From positions 124,001 to 188,000 of the forward strand of contig NZ_JAUXYL010000041.1 in NCBI RefSeq assembly GCF_030694375.1: 64,000 nucleotides of DNA, in the 5' to 3' direction. The stretch comes from Algoriphagus sp. (GTDB lineage Bacteria; Bacteroidota; Bacteroidia; Cytophagales; Cyclobacteriaceae). Below, one piece after another: positions 41,596-49,622 of the stretch. The notes under the pieces were generated by a model that had not been told where the DNA came from, searched no databases, and was given only the letters and a program-made list of their open reading frames with translations. Each line of letters begins with the position of its first letter. Position 1 is the first letter of the stretch. A program made the position numbers and the translations under genes.

Positions 41596-42753
41596 CTATC
41601 TTCTAAAAAAATATTCCTTCCAGTTCATGATAGTAATTCCTTCACTTCGGGATTGGGGTTGAGTACCTGCGTACAGCAGCGTTCCCATTTTTTTCTGACT
41701 CAAATTCATCCAGAATCTCAGGTTTTTGAAATAATCGGAGTTGATGGTTTTCCCAGATTTAATTTCCATGGGAAATAAGTCTAATCCCTCATCGATCAGC
41801 ACATCAATTTCATGTCCGGTCTTATCTCTCCAGAAAAACAGATTGATCTCTTTTGCTTGATTCGTCCTTTCTTTGATCAATTCCGATACCACCAAATTTT
41901 CAAACAGTGCCCCCCGCAAAGGATGAAAATCCATCTGTGCAACAGTACTGATTCCCAAAAGAAAACAAACCAACCCTGTATCTAAGAAATAGATTTTTGG
42001 ACGTTTGACGATAATCTTATTGAAGTTTTGAAAATGGGGTCTTAATAGGTAAATCAAAAAACTACTTTCCAAAATACCGATCCAAGATTGAATCGTCTTG
42101 GTATCTACCCCGACTTCGTTTCCGAGCGAAGTCATATTCAATTCTTGGCCTACCCTTCCGGCCAAAAGGCGAATAAATCGCTCAAAAACAATTAAATCAG
42201 TTATATTCTTGATCTGCCTTACATCCCGCTCAATATAAGTCCGCAGGTAATTTGGAAACCATAAATCCATAGGAATACCAGGCTCAAAGAGCGGTGGATA
42301 CCCCCCCTTAATCATTAATTCATCTTCCGAAGGAATGCCAGCTTTTTCTGGGTAAAGTTCTGTCAAAGAAAAAGGAAGCAGTTGCAAATACCCTACTCTT
42401 CCTGCCAGACTCTGAGTGATGGACTGCTGCAAGAGGAAATTGTTTGAACCTGTAAGGATAAATTGTCCTGGCTGAGGACTTGAATCTACCACCCCTTGCA
42501 AGTAAGAAAACAGGTCGGGCGTGCGCTGTACCTCATCCAAAATAGCCCCTTCCGGGAATTCACTTAAAAATCCTCTTGCGTCCTCAAGCGCAAACCTCCT
42601 TTGATCAGGATCTTCTAAGGATACATAGGGTTTATGGGGAAAAATGGACCGAACGAGCGTGGTTTTGCCAGATTGACGTGGACCAACTACAGCTACTACT
42701 TTAAAATAGCTTGCCAATTCTTGAAGCTTTTCGGTTGCCCTCCTTGAAATCAT
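41596..42753 (-). CDS. AAA ATPase with DUF4143 domain
   Basis: 385 residues from the ATG at 42753 (MISRRATEKLQELASYFKVV); an upstream frame to 42885 would read through a perfect palindrome and is rejected. N-terminal AAA_14-type ATPase: Walker A GPRQSGKTTL, Walker B-like GAILDEVQRTPDL, sensor ILTGSNNFLL. C-terminal DUF4143: ENLVVSELIKERTNQ and FFWRDKTGHEIDVLIDEGLDLFPMEIKSGKT, a nuclease-like D-E-x-K core. These proteins occur as scattered accessory genes; function unknown, sometimes linked to toxin-antitoxin or defence. It lies between prfC and a remnant of the prfC 3' end, which suggests it arrived by insertion. Confidence 0.9.
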   Translation of the reverse strand: MISRRATEKLQELASYFKVVAVVGPRQSGKTTLVRSIFPHKPYVSLEDPDQRRFALEDARGFLSEFPEGAILDEVQRTPDLFSYLQGVVDSSPQPGQFILTGSNNFLLQQSITQSLAGRVGYLQLLPFSLTELYPEKAGIPSEDELMIKGGYPPLFEPGIPMDLWFPNYLRTYIERDVRQIKNITDLIVFERFIRLLAGRVGQELNMTSLGNEVGVDTKTIQSWIGILESSFLIYLLRPHFQNFNKIIVKRPKIYFLDTGLVCFLLGISTVAQMDFHPLRGALFENLVVSELIKERTNQAKEINLFFWRDKTGHEIDVLIDEGLDLFPMEIKSGKTINSDYFKNLRFWMNLSQKKMGTLLYAGTQPQSRSEGITIMNWKEYFFRR

Positions 42754-42764
42754 AATCAAAAATA

Positions 42765-42799
42765 TGGAAAAATATGGAATTGGATTCCATATTTTTCCA
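42765..42799. promoter_or_regulatory. Perfect 15-bp palindrome before the ATPase gene
   Basis: TGGAAAAATATGGAA (42765-42779) and TTCCATATTTTTCCA (42785-42799) around a 5-nt centre, ending 11 bp before the ATPase start codon. It could be an operator, for instance for autoregulation, or an RNA hairpin in the leader. ATATGGAA also occurs once more directly in the arm. Confidence 0.65.
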
Positions 42800-42853
42800 G
42801 TTTTTTCAATCAACTCAAGTACCGAAAAAGCTTTTTGGCAAGAAAAAGTCCGG

Positions 42854-42871
42854 CTCCGATAGCAATCGGAG
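42854..42871. repeat. CTCCGATAGC hairpin
   Basis: CTCCGAT and ATCGGAG (7 bp) around AGCA. The CCGATAGC core recalls the elements at 18098-18155 and 49547-49615. Lies between the prfC terminator and the ATPase leader. Confidence 0.45.
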
Positions 42872-42884
42872 GAGAAGCAGGACA

Positions 42885-42926
42885 ATTAATAAAAACCCTC
42901 CAAGGGTTCCGAACCCTTGGAGGGTT
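42885..42926 (-). terminator. Intrinsic terminator of prfC
   Basis: A perfect 16-bp inverted repeat with a one-base centre: AACCCTCCAAGGGTTC (42894-42909) and GAACCCTTGGAGGGTT (42911-42926). It is followed on the minus strand by TTTTTATT. It begins 7 bp after the prfC stop, and is the intact member of the CCAAGGGTT palindrome family. Confidence 0.9.
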
Positions 42927-42933
42927 GATGACC

Positions 42934-44514
42934 CTAAAACTCCGAAGTAAAGTGAAACTCAATATCCGGATAATTGTCTTGCACCATTTGCAGCCAGGAT
43001 TTTGACTCGGCCATAAAGACCAGCTTGTCATCTTTGTCCCTAGCGATGTAGCGGTTCTTTGAGCGCACAAACTCATCCAATTGCTTTTTGTCCTTGCTGC
43101 TGATCCAGCAGGCTTTGTAAAGGTTCATGGGATGAAACTCCGCCGTGGCGTTGTATTCATTCTTGAGACGGAATTGAATTACTTCAAACTGAAGTTGACC
43201 CACCGTTCCGACTACTTTTCTGGAACCAATATCGAAAGTAAAAAGCTGCGCGACACCTTCTTCCATTAGCTGCTTAAGGCCTTTTTCCAGTTGCTTGGTT
43301 TTCATGGCGTCTTTGTTCACCACCTCTCTAAAAATCTCCGGTGAAAAGCTCGGAATCCCGGTAAACACCATGTTTTCTCCATCGGTGAGCGTGTCTCCGA
43401 TTTTTAGATTACCGGTATCATATAGCCCGACAATATCTCCGGGGAAAGCTTCGTCGATGATTTCTTTGTCCTGCGCCATAAACTGCGTGACATTGGAAAA
43501 TCGCAGGGGTTTAGCGCCATGGACATGATTGTAAGGTTTATTTCGCTCAAACTTCCCTGAGCAGATCCGCAAAAAGGCAATTCTGTTCCGGTGGTTTGGG
43601 TCCATATTTGCGTGGATCTTGAAGATGAATCCTGAAAACTTGGATTCTTCGGGCTTTACTTCACGCACATCCGTTTCGCGGCTTTTAGGAGCAGGGGCGA
43701 TTTTGATAAACGTATCGAGCATTTCGTTTACCCCGAAGTTATTCACCGCCGATCCAAAAAATACCGGAGCGATTTTTCCTTCCAGGTATTCATTCACATC
43801 AAAATCCGGGTAAACCCCTTCGATCAAATCCACATCCTCACGCAGTTGTTTGGCATTCCCGGGCCCGATCAGTCCATCCAGTTGCGGATCTTTCAGATTT
43901 TCAAACACCTGCCGATCATCGCTAAGCTTTCGCTGGGATGGAGTAAAAAGATTGAGCTGCTGATCGTAGAGATTATAGACTCCTTTGAATCCTTTGCCCA
44001 TACCGATAGGCCAGGAAAGCGGTCTTACGCTGATTCCCAGCTTAGTTTCGACCTCGTCCAGCAAATCATAAGGATCCCGGCCTTCCCGGTCGAGCTTGTT
44101 GATAAAGCAGATTACAGGCGTGTTCCGCATTCGGCAGACTTCCATCAATTTTTCAGTCTGGATTTCGACCCCCTTCACACAGTCGATGACCATGATGACC
44201 GAATCTACAGCCGTCAACGTCCGATAGGTATCCTCCGCAAAATCCTGGTGACCAGGCGTATCTAGCAAATTGATTTTGATGTCCTTGTACTCAAAACCCA
44301 TTACGGAAGTCGCTACAGAGATCCCCCGTTGCTTTTCGATTTCCATCCAGTCGGACTTGGTTGCTGTGTCGATTTTGTTGGATTTGACCGCTCCTGCAGT
44401 CTGAATCGCACCACCAAAAAGGAGTAATTTTTCTGTCAATGTGGTTTTTCCGGCATCGGGGTGGGCAATAATGGCAAAAGTTCTTCTCTTTTGGATCTCT
44501 TCTTTCAGCGTCAT
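42934..44514 (-). CDS. prfC: Peptide chain release factor 3
   Basis: 526 residues, a translational GTPase that removes RF1/RF2 from the ribosome after termination. G1 [13 protein letters not shown] (about 17-29), switch region [12 protein letters not shown]3 [13 protein letters not shown] and G4 NKLDREG are all present. The C-terminal domain ends [16 protein letters not shown]. Full length and intact. A strong terminator follows, then a foreign-looking ATPase gene and a second, decayed copy of this gene's tail. Confidence 0.97.
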   Translation of the reverse strand: MTLKEEIQKRRTFAIIAHPDAGKTTLTEKLLLFGGAIQTAGAVKSNKIDTATKSDWMEIEKQRGISVATSVMGFEYKDIKINLLDTPGHQDFAEDTYRTLTAVDSVIMVIDCVKGVEIQTEKLMEVCRMRNTPVICFINKLDREGRDPYDLLDEVETKLGISVRPLSWPIGMGKGFKGVYNLYDQQLNLFTPSQRKLSDDRQVFENLKDPQLDGLIGPGNAKQLREDVDLIEGVYPDFDVNEYLEGKIAPVFFGSAVNNFGVNEMLDTFIKIAPAPKSRETDVREVKPEESKFSGFIFKIHANMDPNHRNRIAFLRICSGKFERNKPYNHVHGAKPLRFSNVTQFMAQDKEIIDEAFPGDIVGLYDTGNLKIGDTLTDGENMVFTGIPSFSPEIFREVVNKDAMKTKQLEKGLKQLMEEGVAQLFTFDIGSRKVVGTVGQLQFEVIQFRLKNEYNATAEFHPMNLYKACWISSKDKKQLDEFVRSKNRYIARDKDDKLVFMAESKSWLQMVQDNYPDIEFHFTSEF

Positions 44515-44811
44515 GGGTATTGAATTTCAGGGGGCAAAGGTAGGGAAAATGGAATTATTAATTTTGAATTAGAACAATTCCCATCTTTAAGCATTCGGTA
44601 CTAGGATCATCCGCAAGTCTGCCAGTAAGAAAAAATGAGCAAGGAAGATGGCGGATAATATTACCTATCAAAAAATCTCATGCATTTAGGCATTGAGATT
44701 AACAGTTTAACTATTCAAGTTAAATTCGCAAATGTAATTTGGCAAGTCTTCAAATCTCAGCTTAAAAAGGTCCCCGATTCGTGTCGATAAATCAAAACTT
44801 CAAAACCCATA
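44515..44811. other. Divergent intergenic region
   Basis: 297 bp between the divergent prfC and acetyltransferase genes. AT-rich; it should hold both promoters, but no element could be assigned with confidence, and no gene or repeat was seen. Confidence 0.5.
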
Positions 44812-45309
44812 ATGATCTCGATCAGAAAATTACCAGCCGATGAACTCTCCAAAGTTCAATCCATCGCCCAACGCACCTGGCCTACTACTTTTGCCAATAT
44901 TTTGAGTTCGGAGCAAATCGAGTACATGTTGAATTGGATGTATTCGCTCGAAATGCTGGAATCTCAGCTGGAGAAAGGACACACATTTTTGCTGGCTGAG
45001 GAAGAAGGGACCGAATTTGGTTTTGCGGGTTTTGAATTGAACTATTCAGAAGGACCCAATGCCAAGCTTCATAAAATCTACCTCTTGCCGGAGGCACAGG
45101 GAAAAGGTGCCGGAAAAGCATTAATCCTGGAAGTAGCCGATCGGGCCAGAAAAGCAAGTCAAAAAAGTCTACTTCTGAATGTCAACAGGTACAATCAGAA
45201 GGCGATCGAGTTTTACAATCGGATAGGGTTTCAAGAGATTTACAAAGAAGTCATCGATATTGGAAATGGCTACATCATGGACGATGTGGTGATGGAGCTG
45301 AGCCTTTGA
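44812..45309 (+). CDS. GNAT-family N-acetyltransferase
   Basis: 165 residues. The acetyl-CoA pyrophosphate loop is EAQGKGAGKAL (about 93-103, the Q/R-x2-G-x-G/A motif), preceded by the strand AKLHKIYLLP. It is followed by NVNRYNQKAIEFYNRIGFQE, the family's usual alpha4 region. Substrate unknown. A single gene between prfC and the PUL. Confidence 0.92.
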   Translation: MISIRKLPADELSKVQSIAQRTWPTTFANILSSEQIEYMLNWMYSLEMLESQLEKGHTFLLAEEEGTEFGFAGFELNYSEGPNAKLHKIYLLPEAQGKGAGKALILEVADRARKASQKSLLLNVNRYNQKAIEFYNRIGFQEIYKEVIDIGNGYIMDDVVMELSL

Positions 45310-45316
45310 TGATTTT

Positions 45317-45380
45317 CTCACAGATACCTGAGATGTACACAGATTTTTCTATAACTGTGTACATCTGTGCCATCTGTGAG
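45317..45380. repeat. Large palindrome of the CTGTG repeat family
   Basis: The arms 45317-45342 and 45355-45380 match in 21 of 26 positions (outer CTCACAGAT/ATCTGTGAG and inner AGATGTACACAG/CTGTGTACATCT) around ATTTTTCTATAA. It lies between convergent genes and probably serves as a two-way terminator. Confidence 0.75.
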
Positions 45381-45394
45381 CTTTAACCCGTTTT

Positions 45395-46951
45395 TTATTT
45401 TAGTTCGACCTGCTCGATCTTACTGTTGTCTCCCCTGATCTCCAGATATTTTTTCTTCATTTCCTCGAGTTTTTCAGGATTGGAAGTAGCCAAGTTTGTT
45501 TGTTGACTGGGGTCATCTTTCAGATTAAACAGCTGATAATCCGTTGAATTTCCCAATTCAATATTGACTTGATTTTGTACTGCCGGACCCGGATAAGGAG
45601 GAATCATCGCCCAATCTCCCGATCGCAGTGCTGTTCTGGTGGTAGCTTCCAATACGAATGATTCTCTTCCTTGCTGGCTTTTCCCTAAAAAGGCTTCCAA
45701 TAGATTCTCACTGTCAGGACCACTCGCCGAACTTCCGACCAAGGCCGCCAAAGAAGCTAACAAATCTATCTGAGTGACCAAAGCATCCGATACGCCGGGC
45801 TGGATCTTGCCTTTCCAATAGGTCACAAAAGGAACCCGTGTCCCTGCCTCAAAAAGGGAATACTTCCCGCCTTTAAATGGTCCAGCGGGCGTATGATTGC
45901 CCAATTTTTCTACTGCATCATCGTAATACCCGTCGTTTAGCACAGGTCCATTATCACTTGAAAAGACGATCAGTGTGTTTTCCAACAACCCTTCCTCTTC
46001 GAGCGTTTTATATAGTTCACCGATCACCCAATCTGCCTCCAAAATCACATCTCCCCTAGGACCCATCCCCGATTTCCCCTCAAATCTCGGATGTGGCGTA
46101 CGCGGCACATGTGGCTGCTGCATGGGAAAGAAAAGGAAAAACGGCTCGGCTGACTGTGATTTTTCTTTGATGTAAGCCTTGCCTTTTTCCAAGAAATGAT
46201 CCGCCATATCCACATCACTCCACTTGGCACTCTGACCACCTTTCATGAATCCTATTCGAGGAATTCCATTGACGATGCTGTTGTTGTGTCCATGATGCCA
46301 CTTCATGGTGAGCAAGTCCGGATTGGTGATCGCTGAGGGTTCACCGTCAAAGTTTTTATCATAATCTACCAAAATGGGATCATTTGGATCGAGATTAACC
46401 ACTCGTCCGTTTTCGATATAAACAGTTGGCACACGGTCTTGCGTGGCCGCCAAGATATGCGAATGATCAAAGCCTACATGATTTGGATTTGGGGAAATCT
46501 CCTGATTCCAATCCACCACGCCAGTTCCCAAACCCAAATGCCACTTACCAATCACAGCGGTTTCATAACCTTGGCTTCTCAGCATTTTTGGAATGGTCAT
46601 CTGCGCAGTATCAATGATCAATGGGGCTGTACCGGGAAGGATTTTGGCGTTTTGATTTCTCCAGGGATACGTTCCGGTCAGAAGGGCGTATCGGCTTGGG
46701 GTACAGGTAGCCGAGGAAGCATAGCCATTGGTGAATTTTATACCTCCGTTGACCAAGCGGTCCATATTGGGAGTTTGGATCGTCCCGGACTGATAGGCAC
46801 TGACATCTCCATAGCCCAGATCATCAAGATAAATGAAAACGATGTTGGGTTTGTCAGCGGTAACCTCCTCATTTGTCTTGGGCGCTTGACAGCTTAAAAA
46901 GAGGCAAAATGACAGGATACAGAGTAGAAGAAAGGATTTTACTTTTTCCAT
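45395..46951 (-). CDS. Sulfatase (S1 family), lipoprotein
   Basis: 518 residues with lipoprotein signal (MEKVKSFLLLCILSFCLFLSC). The formylglycine motif is C83-T-P-S-R87 in SSATCTPSRYALLTG. Metal ligands are visible in DDLGYGDV (about 43-50), the GKWHLG motif and FSSDNGPV. It hydrolyses sulfate esters; an anaerobic or FGE-type maturase must exist elsewhere. Of the three sulfatases this one is most like arylsulfatase A in its TCTPSRYALLTGTYPWR entry and long C-terminus. Last gene of the PUL; it ends at a palindrome shared with the converging gene. Confidence 0.94.
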   Translation of the reverse strand: MEKVKSFLLLCILSFCLFLSCQAPKTNEEVTADKPNIVFIYLDDLGYGDVSAYQSGTIQTPNMDRLVNGGIKFTNGYASSATCTPSRYALLTGTYPWRNQNAKILPGTAPLIIDTAQMTIPKMLRSQGYETAVIGKWHLGLGTGVVDWNQEISPNPNHVGFDHSHILAATQDRVPTVYIENGRVVNLDPNDPILVDYDKNFDGEPSAITNPDLLTMKWHHGHNNSIVNGIPRIGFMKGGQSAKWSDVDMADHFLEKGKAYIKEKSQSAEPFFLFFPMQQPHVPRTPHPRFEGKSGMGPRGDVILEADWVIGELYKTLEEEGLLENTLIVFSSDNGPVLNDGYYDDAVEKLGNHTPAGPFKGGKYSLFEAGTRVPFVTYWKGKIQPGVSDALVTQIDLLASLAALVGSSASGPDSENLLEAFLGKSQQGRESFVLEATTRTALRSGDWAMIPPYPGPAVQNQVNIELGNSTDYQLFNLKDDPSQQTNLATSNPEKLEEMKKKYLEIRGDNSKIEQVELK

Positions 46952-46988
46952 GGACTTTGGGTTTTGCTGGTTTTATGATATAAGATTT

Positions 46989-48377
46989 CTATTTGTTTTC
47001 AGGTTGAGACAGTTGATAGTTTTGATCGTACAAGTCTCGCTGTTGGACCTTCCAGGATGCTCCCTCCAAAAATAAAGGATGGGGCAAACTCAGATCCCAA
47101 TCACCAAGTTTTTTGAGTAGATCTATGGTAATCTCAGGATACTTTAGCGCAAGATTGTTTTGCTCTGAACTATCATTTGATAAATCAAAAAGCAAAGGCA
47201 ATCGGTCGGGAAGGCGAATCAGTTTCCATTGCGCCTCAAGAATTCCTGCGCTGATGGTAAATCTCCACTTCAGACTCGGATGTGGAGGTGTCAATTCCTG
47301 CCCCAAAATATAGGGAAGTAGGTTTCTCCCCTCCAACCCAGCTGACTCATCAAAATCAACTCCGGCAGCTGCCAGAAATGTAGGCATCAGGTCCAGGGAA
47401 GAAATTGCCCGATCAAACCGAACGCCTGCCGGGATTTGTTTTGGCCATTTTATAAAAAAAGGCACCCGTAATCCGCCCTCCAACAATATTCCTTTCTGAC
47501 CATTAAAAGGCGCATTGATCGAGGCATTGCTATCGACAGGACCACCATTATCACTTAAAAAAATCACCAGGGTATTTTCCTCCAAGCCTTCCGATTCAAG
47601 AGCTTGCAAAATTTTCCCCACATTCAGATCCAGTCGGTACACCATGGCTAGGTATGTTCTCCGCTCAAGGTCCCCTATATGAGAAAATAAGTCAAGATCA
47701 TCTTCCAAAGCCTGCAGAGGCGCATGCGGGGCATTGAATGAGGCATAAAGGAAAAAAGGGTTCCCCTTATGCCGCTTGATAAAATCCACACATTCGTCGC
47801 CCTTATCATCGGTAAGGTAACTGATCGTCTGCAGGGTTTTGATATTGCTGCTCAAGGGCGATAAATATCCTACCCCGTTCGGATCTGATCTGAAATAGTT
47901 GTGGCCTCCACCCAGGTAGCCCCAAAATTCGTCAAAGCCACGATTGAGGGGATGAAACTGGTCCTGAGAACCCAAATGCCATTTCCCAATTAATCCGCTT
48001 ACATACCCAGCTGCTTTCAATCGGTCTGCAATGGTCTTTTCTTCTACTGGCAAGCCTGCAAATTCAGGATCAAAGCCACGTTGCTTTTCAGAGAGGTTAT
48101 TATCATAGCCAAAAGAAACCTGATTTTTGCCAGTCAACAGGCCCGCTCTGGAAGGACTGCAGACCGGTGCGGAAACATACCCCTGGGAAAAATGGACTCC
48201 CTCCCGGGCGATCCTGTCAATAAAAGGTGTCTGAATCTGCTTACTCCCATGGATACTCAAGTCTGCATAGCCCAGATCATCCGCTAAAATGAGTACAATA
48301 TTGGGTTTTTGATTTTGGGCAATCAACTTCTCGCCCAGACCAAACACCAGCAAACAAACGATGATAAGTTTATTCAT
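46989..48377 (-). CDS. Sulfatase (S1 family), secreted
   Basis: 462 residues from the ATG at 48377 (Sec signal MNKLIIVCLLVFGLGEKLIA); the longer frame would overlap the GH43 gene. FGly motif C73-S-P-S-R77 in PVCSPSRAGLLTG. Ligand motifs are LADDLGYADLSIHG, GKWHLGSQ and FLSDNGGPVDSN. Ten bp after the GH43-like gene and 37 bp before the next sulfatase, so within one operon. The ligand DNGG context resembles the third sulfatase more than the first. Confidence 0.94.
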   Translation of the reverse strand: MNKLIIVCLLVFGLGEKLIAQNQKPNIVLILADDLGYADLSIHGSKQIQTPFIDRIAREGVHFSQGYVSAPVCSPSRAGLLTGKNQVSFGYDNNLSEKQRGFDPEFAGLPVEEKTIADRLKAAGYVSGLIGKWHLGSQDQFHPLNRGFDEFWGYLGGGHNYFRSDPNGVGYLSPLSSNIKTLQTISYLTDDKGDECVDFIKRHKGNPFFLYASFNAPHAPLQALEDDLDLFSHIGDLERRTYLAMVYRLDLNVGKILQALESEGLEENTLVIFLSDNGGPVDSNASINAPFNGQKGILLEGGLRVPFFIKWPKQIPAGVRFDRAISSLDLMPTFLAAAGVDFDESAGLEGRNLLPYILGQELTPPHPSLKWRFTISAGILEAQWKLIRLPDRLPLLFDLSNDSSEQNNLALKYPEITIDLLKKLGDWDLSLPHPLFLEGASWKVQQRDLYDQNYQLSQPENK

Positions 48378-48387
48378 AATTCCAATT

Positions 48388-49518
48388 TTACTCCAAGCGG
48401 GAAATATCCCACTGATCATACCAGCGAAGTATAGGCATTGACCCTTCAAATTCCACCGGAAGGAAGATATATTTTCCGTCGATCGGGTTTTCAGGGGTCC
48501 ATCGATCCCCCACGTAGATGAAGGCCTCTTTTTTCCCAATCACCGGAATCACATAGGTGCTTTGGGACCAAAATGTGGTCATATTTTCCTCCTCTGTTCC
48601 CCTGCACGGATTGCCCAAGGCTGTCCAGGGACCCAGGGGATGATCGGCAACAGCGGATTTACCTGGATTTGGCTTCCAACCTGTCAATCCAGAGGAAAAC
48701 ATGTAATATTTTCCATCCTTTTTGAAAACTGCCGGAGCTTCATTTTGCTGTCCTGCCAGTACACGGGTATAATTTCCGGTATGACTCAGGTAATCCTCGC
48801 TGAGCTCGGCTACATGAAGAGTCTGATTATTTTCTGATGAATAAAAATGATAAGCCTTCCCATCATCATCTACAAATAATGTCATATCTCTTGCCATCTG
48901 CCCGCGCTCAAAATCCCTTCGTAAAAATATCCCATCCACAACCGCTTCTTTCCATTCAGGAGACCAAGCTTTTAACTCTTCCAAATTAACAGGCTTGGTT
49001 TTCATACTATCCGGATAATTTGCCGGCCAAATTCCGGGATTGGGATTGACACTTTTTACATACGTATAAGGACCAGTCACCTGATCGCTTACTGCCAAAC
49101 CAGTGAGTGCCGATTCATAGCCTTTACCTTTGAGTTCATGATGAAACCACATCACAAATTTACCTGTCTTCTCATTGTAAATCACTTTTGGACGCTCAAT
49201 CACGCATCCTTTGACAAGAGGTGAATCGGGATTTTCATGTACGCTTAGTGCTATCCCTTCATTTTTCCAATTGTAAAGGTCCTTTGAGGAATAAACCCCC
49301 ACTCCAACCTGAGCTTTGTTTCCTTCTTTGCCCCCAATCTTATGCTCCCCAAACCAATAATAAGTATCATCAACTGTCAAAAACCCTCCGCCATGTGCAT
49401 TGATATGTTCTCCCCGGTCATCTTTCCACTCCTTTCCGGGATGAAACCGATCATAGGAGACATCCTTGGATATAAATCCGGTAATGAGAATGGCTATAAT
49501 TAATATTTTCAATTTCAT
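48388..49518 (-). CDS. Glycoside hydrolase family 43-like protein
   Basis: 376 residues with Sec signal (MKLKILIIAILITGFIS). A five-bladed-propeller GH43 pattern is seen. The entry INAHGGGFLTVDDTYYWFGE is typical of the exo-galactanase-like GH43 branch. YSSKDLYNWKNEG, ERPKVIYNEKTGKFVMWFHH and APAVFKKDGKYYMFSSGLTG mark successive blades. Family members cleave arabinan, xylan or galactan side chains; the subfamily hints at a galactan, not proven. Co-transcribed with the sulfatases. Confidence 0.87.
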   Translation of the reverse strand: MKLKILIIAILITGFISKDVSYDRFHPGKEWKDDRGEHINAHGGGFLTVDDTYYWFGEHKIGGKEGNKAQVGVGVYSSKDLYNWKNEGIALSVHENPDSPLVKGCVIERPKVIYNEKTGKFVMWFHHELKGKGYESALTGLAVSDQVTGPYTYVKSVNPNPGIWPANYPDSMKTKPVNLEELKAWSPEWKEAVVDGIFLRRDFERGQMARDMTLFVDDDGKAYHFYSSENNQTLHVAELSEDYLSHTGNYTRVLAGQQNEAPAVFKKDGKYYMFSSGLTGWKPNPGKSAVADHPLGPWTALGNPCRGTEEENMTTFWSQSTYVIPVIGKKEAFIYVGDRWTPENPIDGKYIFLPVEFEGSMPILRWYDQWDISRLE

Positions 49519-49546
49519 GTGTTTATAATTTGATTTTTTCGGTCAC

Positions 49547-49615
49547 ATGGAATGCCCTGCCCCGATAGCTCGGGGCATCCCCCTGTGCGAGAAACTTTTA
49601 TCATGGGCATTTCAT
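49547..49615. repeat. CCCCGATAGC palindromic element, copy B
   Basis: Outer arms ATGGAATGCCC (49547-49557) and GGGCATTTCAT (49605-49615) match at 10 of 11. Inside is a perfect hairpin TGCCCCGA/TCGGGGCA with loop TAGC (49558-49577), followed by TCCCCCTGTGCGAGAAAC. Related to 18098-18155. It fills the 104-bp gap between two PUL genes and has no T-run. Confidence 0.6.
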
Positions 49616-49622
49616 ATTCAAC

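Noticed and set aside
41596-42753. Toxin-antitoxin or phage-defence module around the DUF4143 ATPase
   Set aside because: Only a single gene is present, with no partner antitoxin, nuclease or phage gene beside it; defence function would be a guess.
42754-42885. Upstream extension of the DUF4143 ATPase
   Set aside because: It crosses a perfect palindrome and a hairpin and has no similarity to AAA_14 proteins; start set at 42753.
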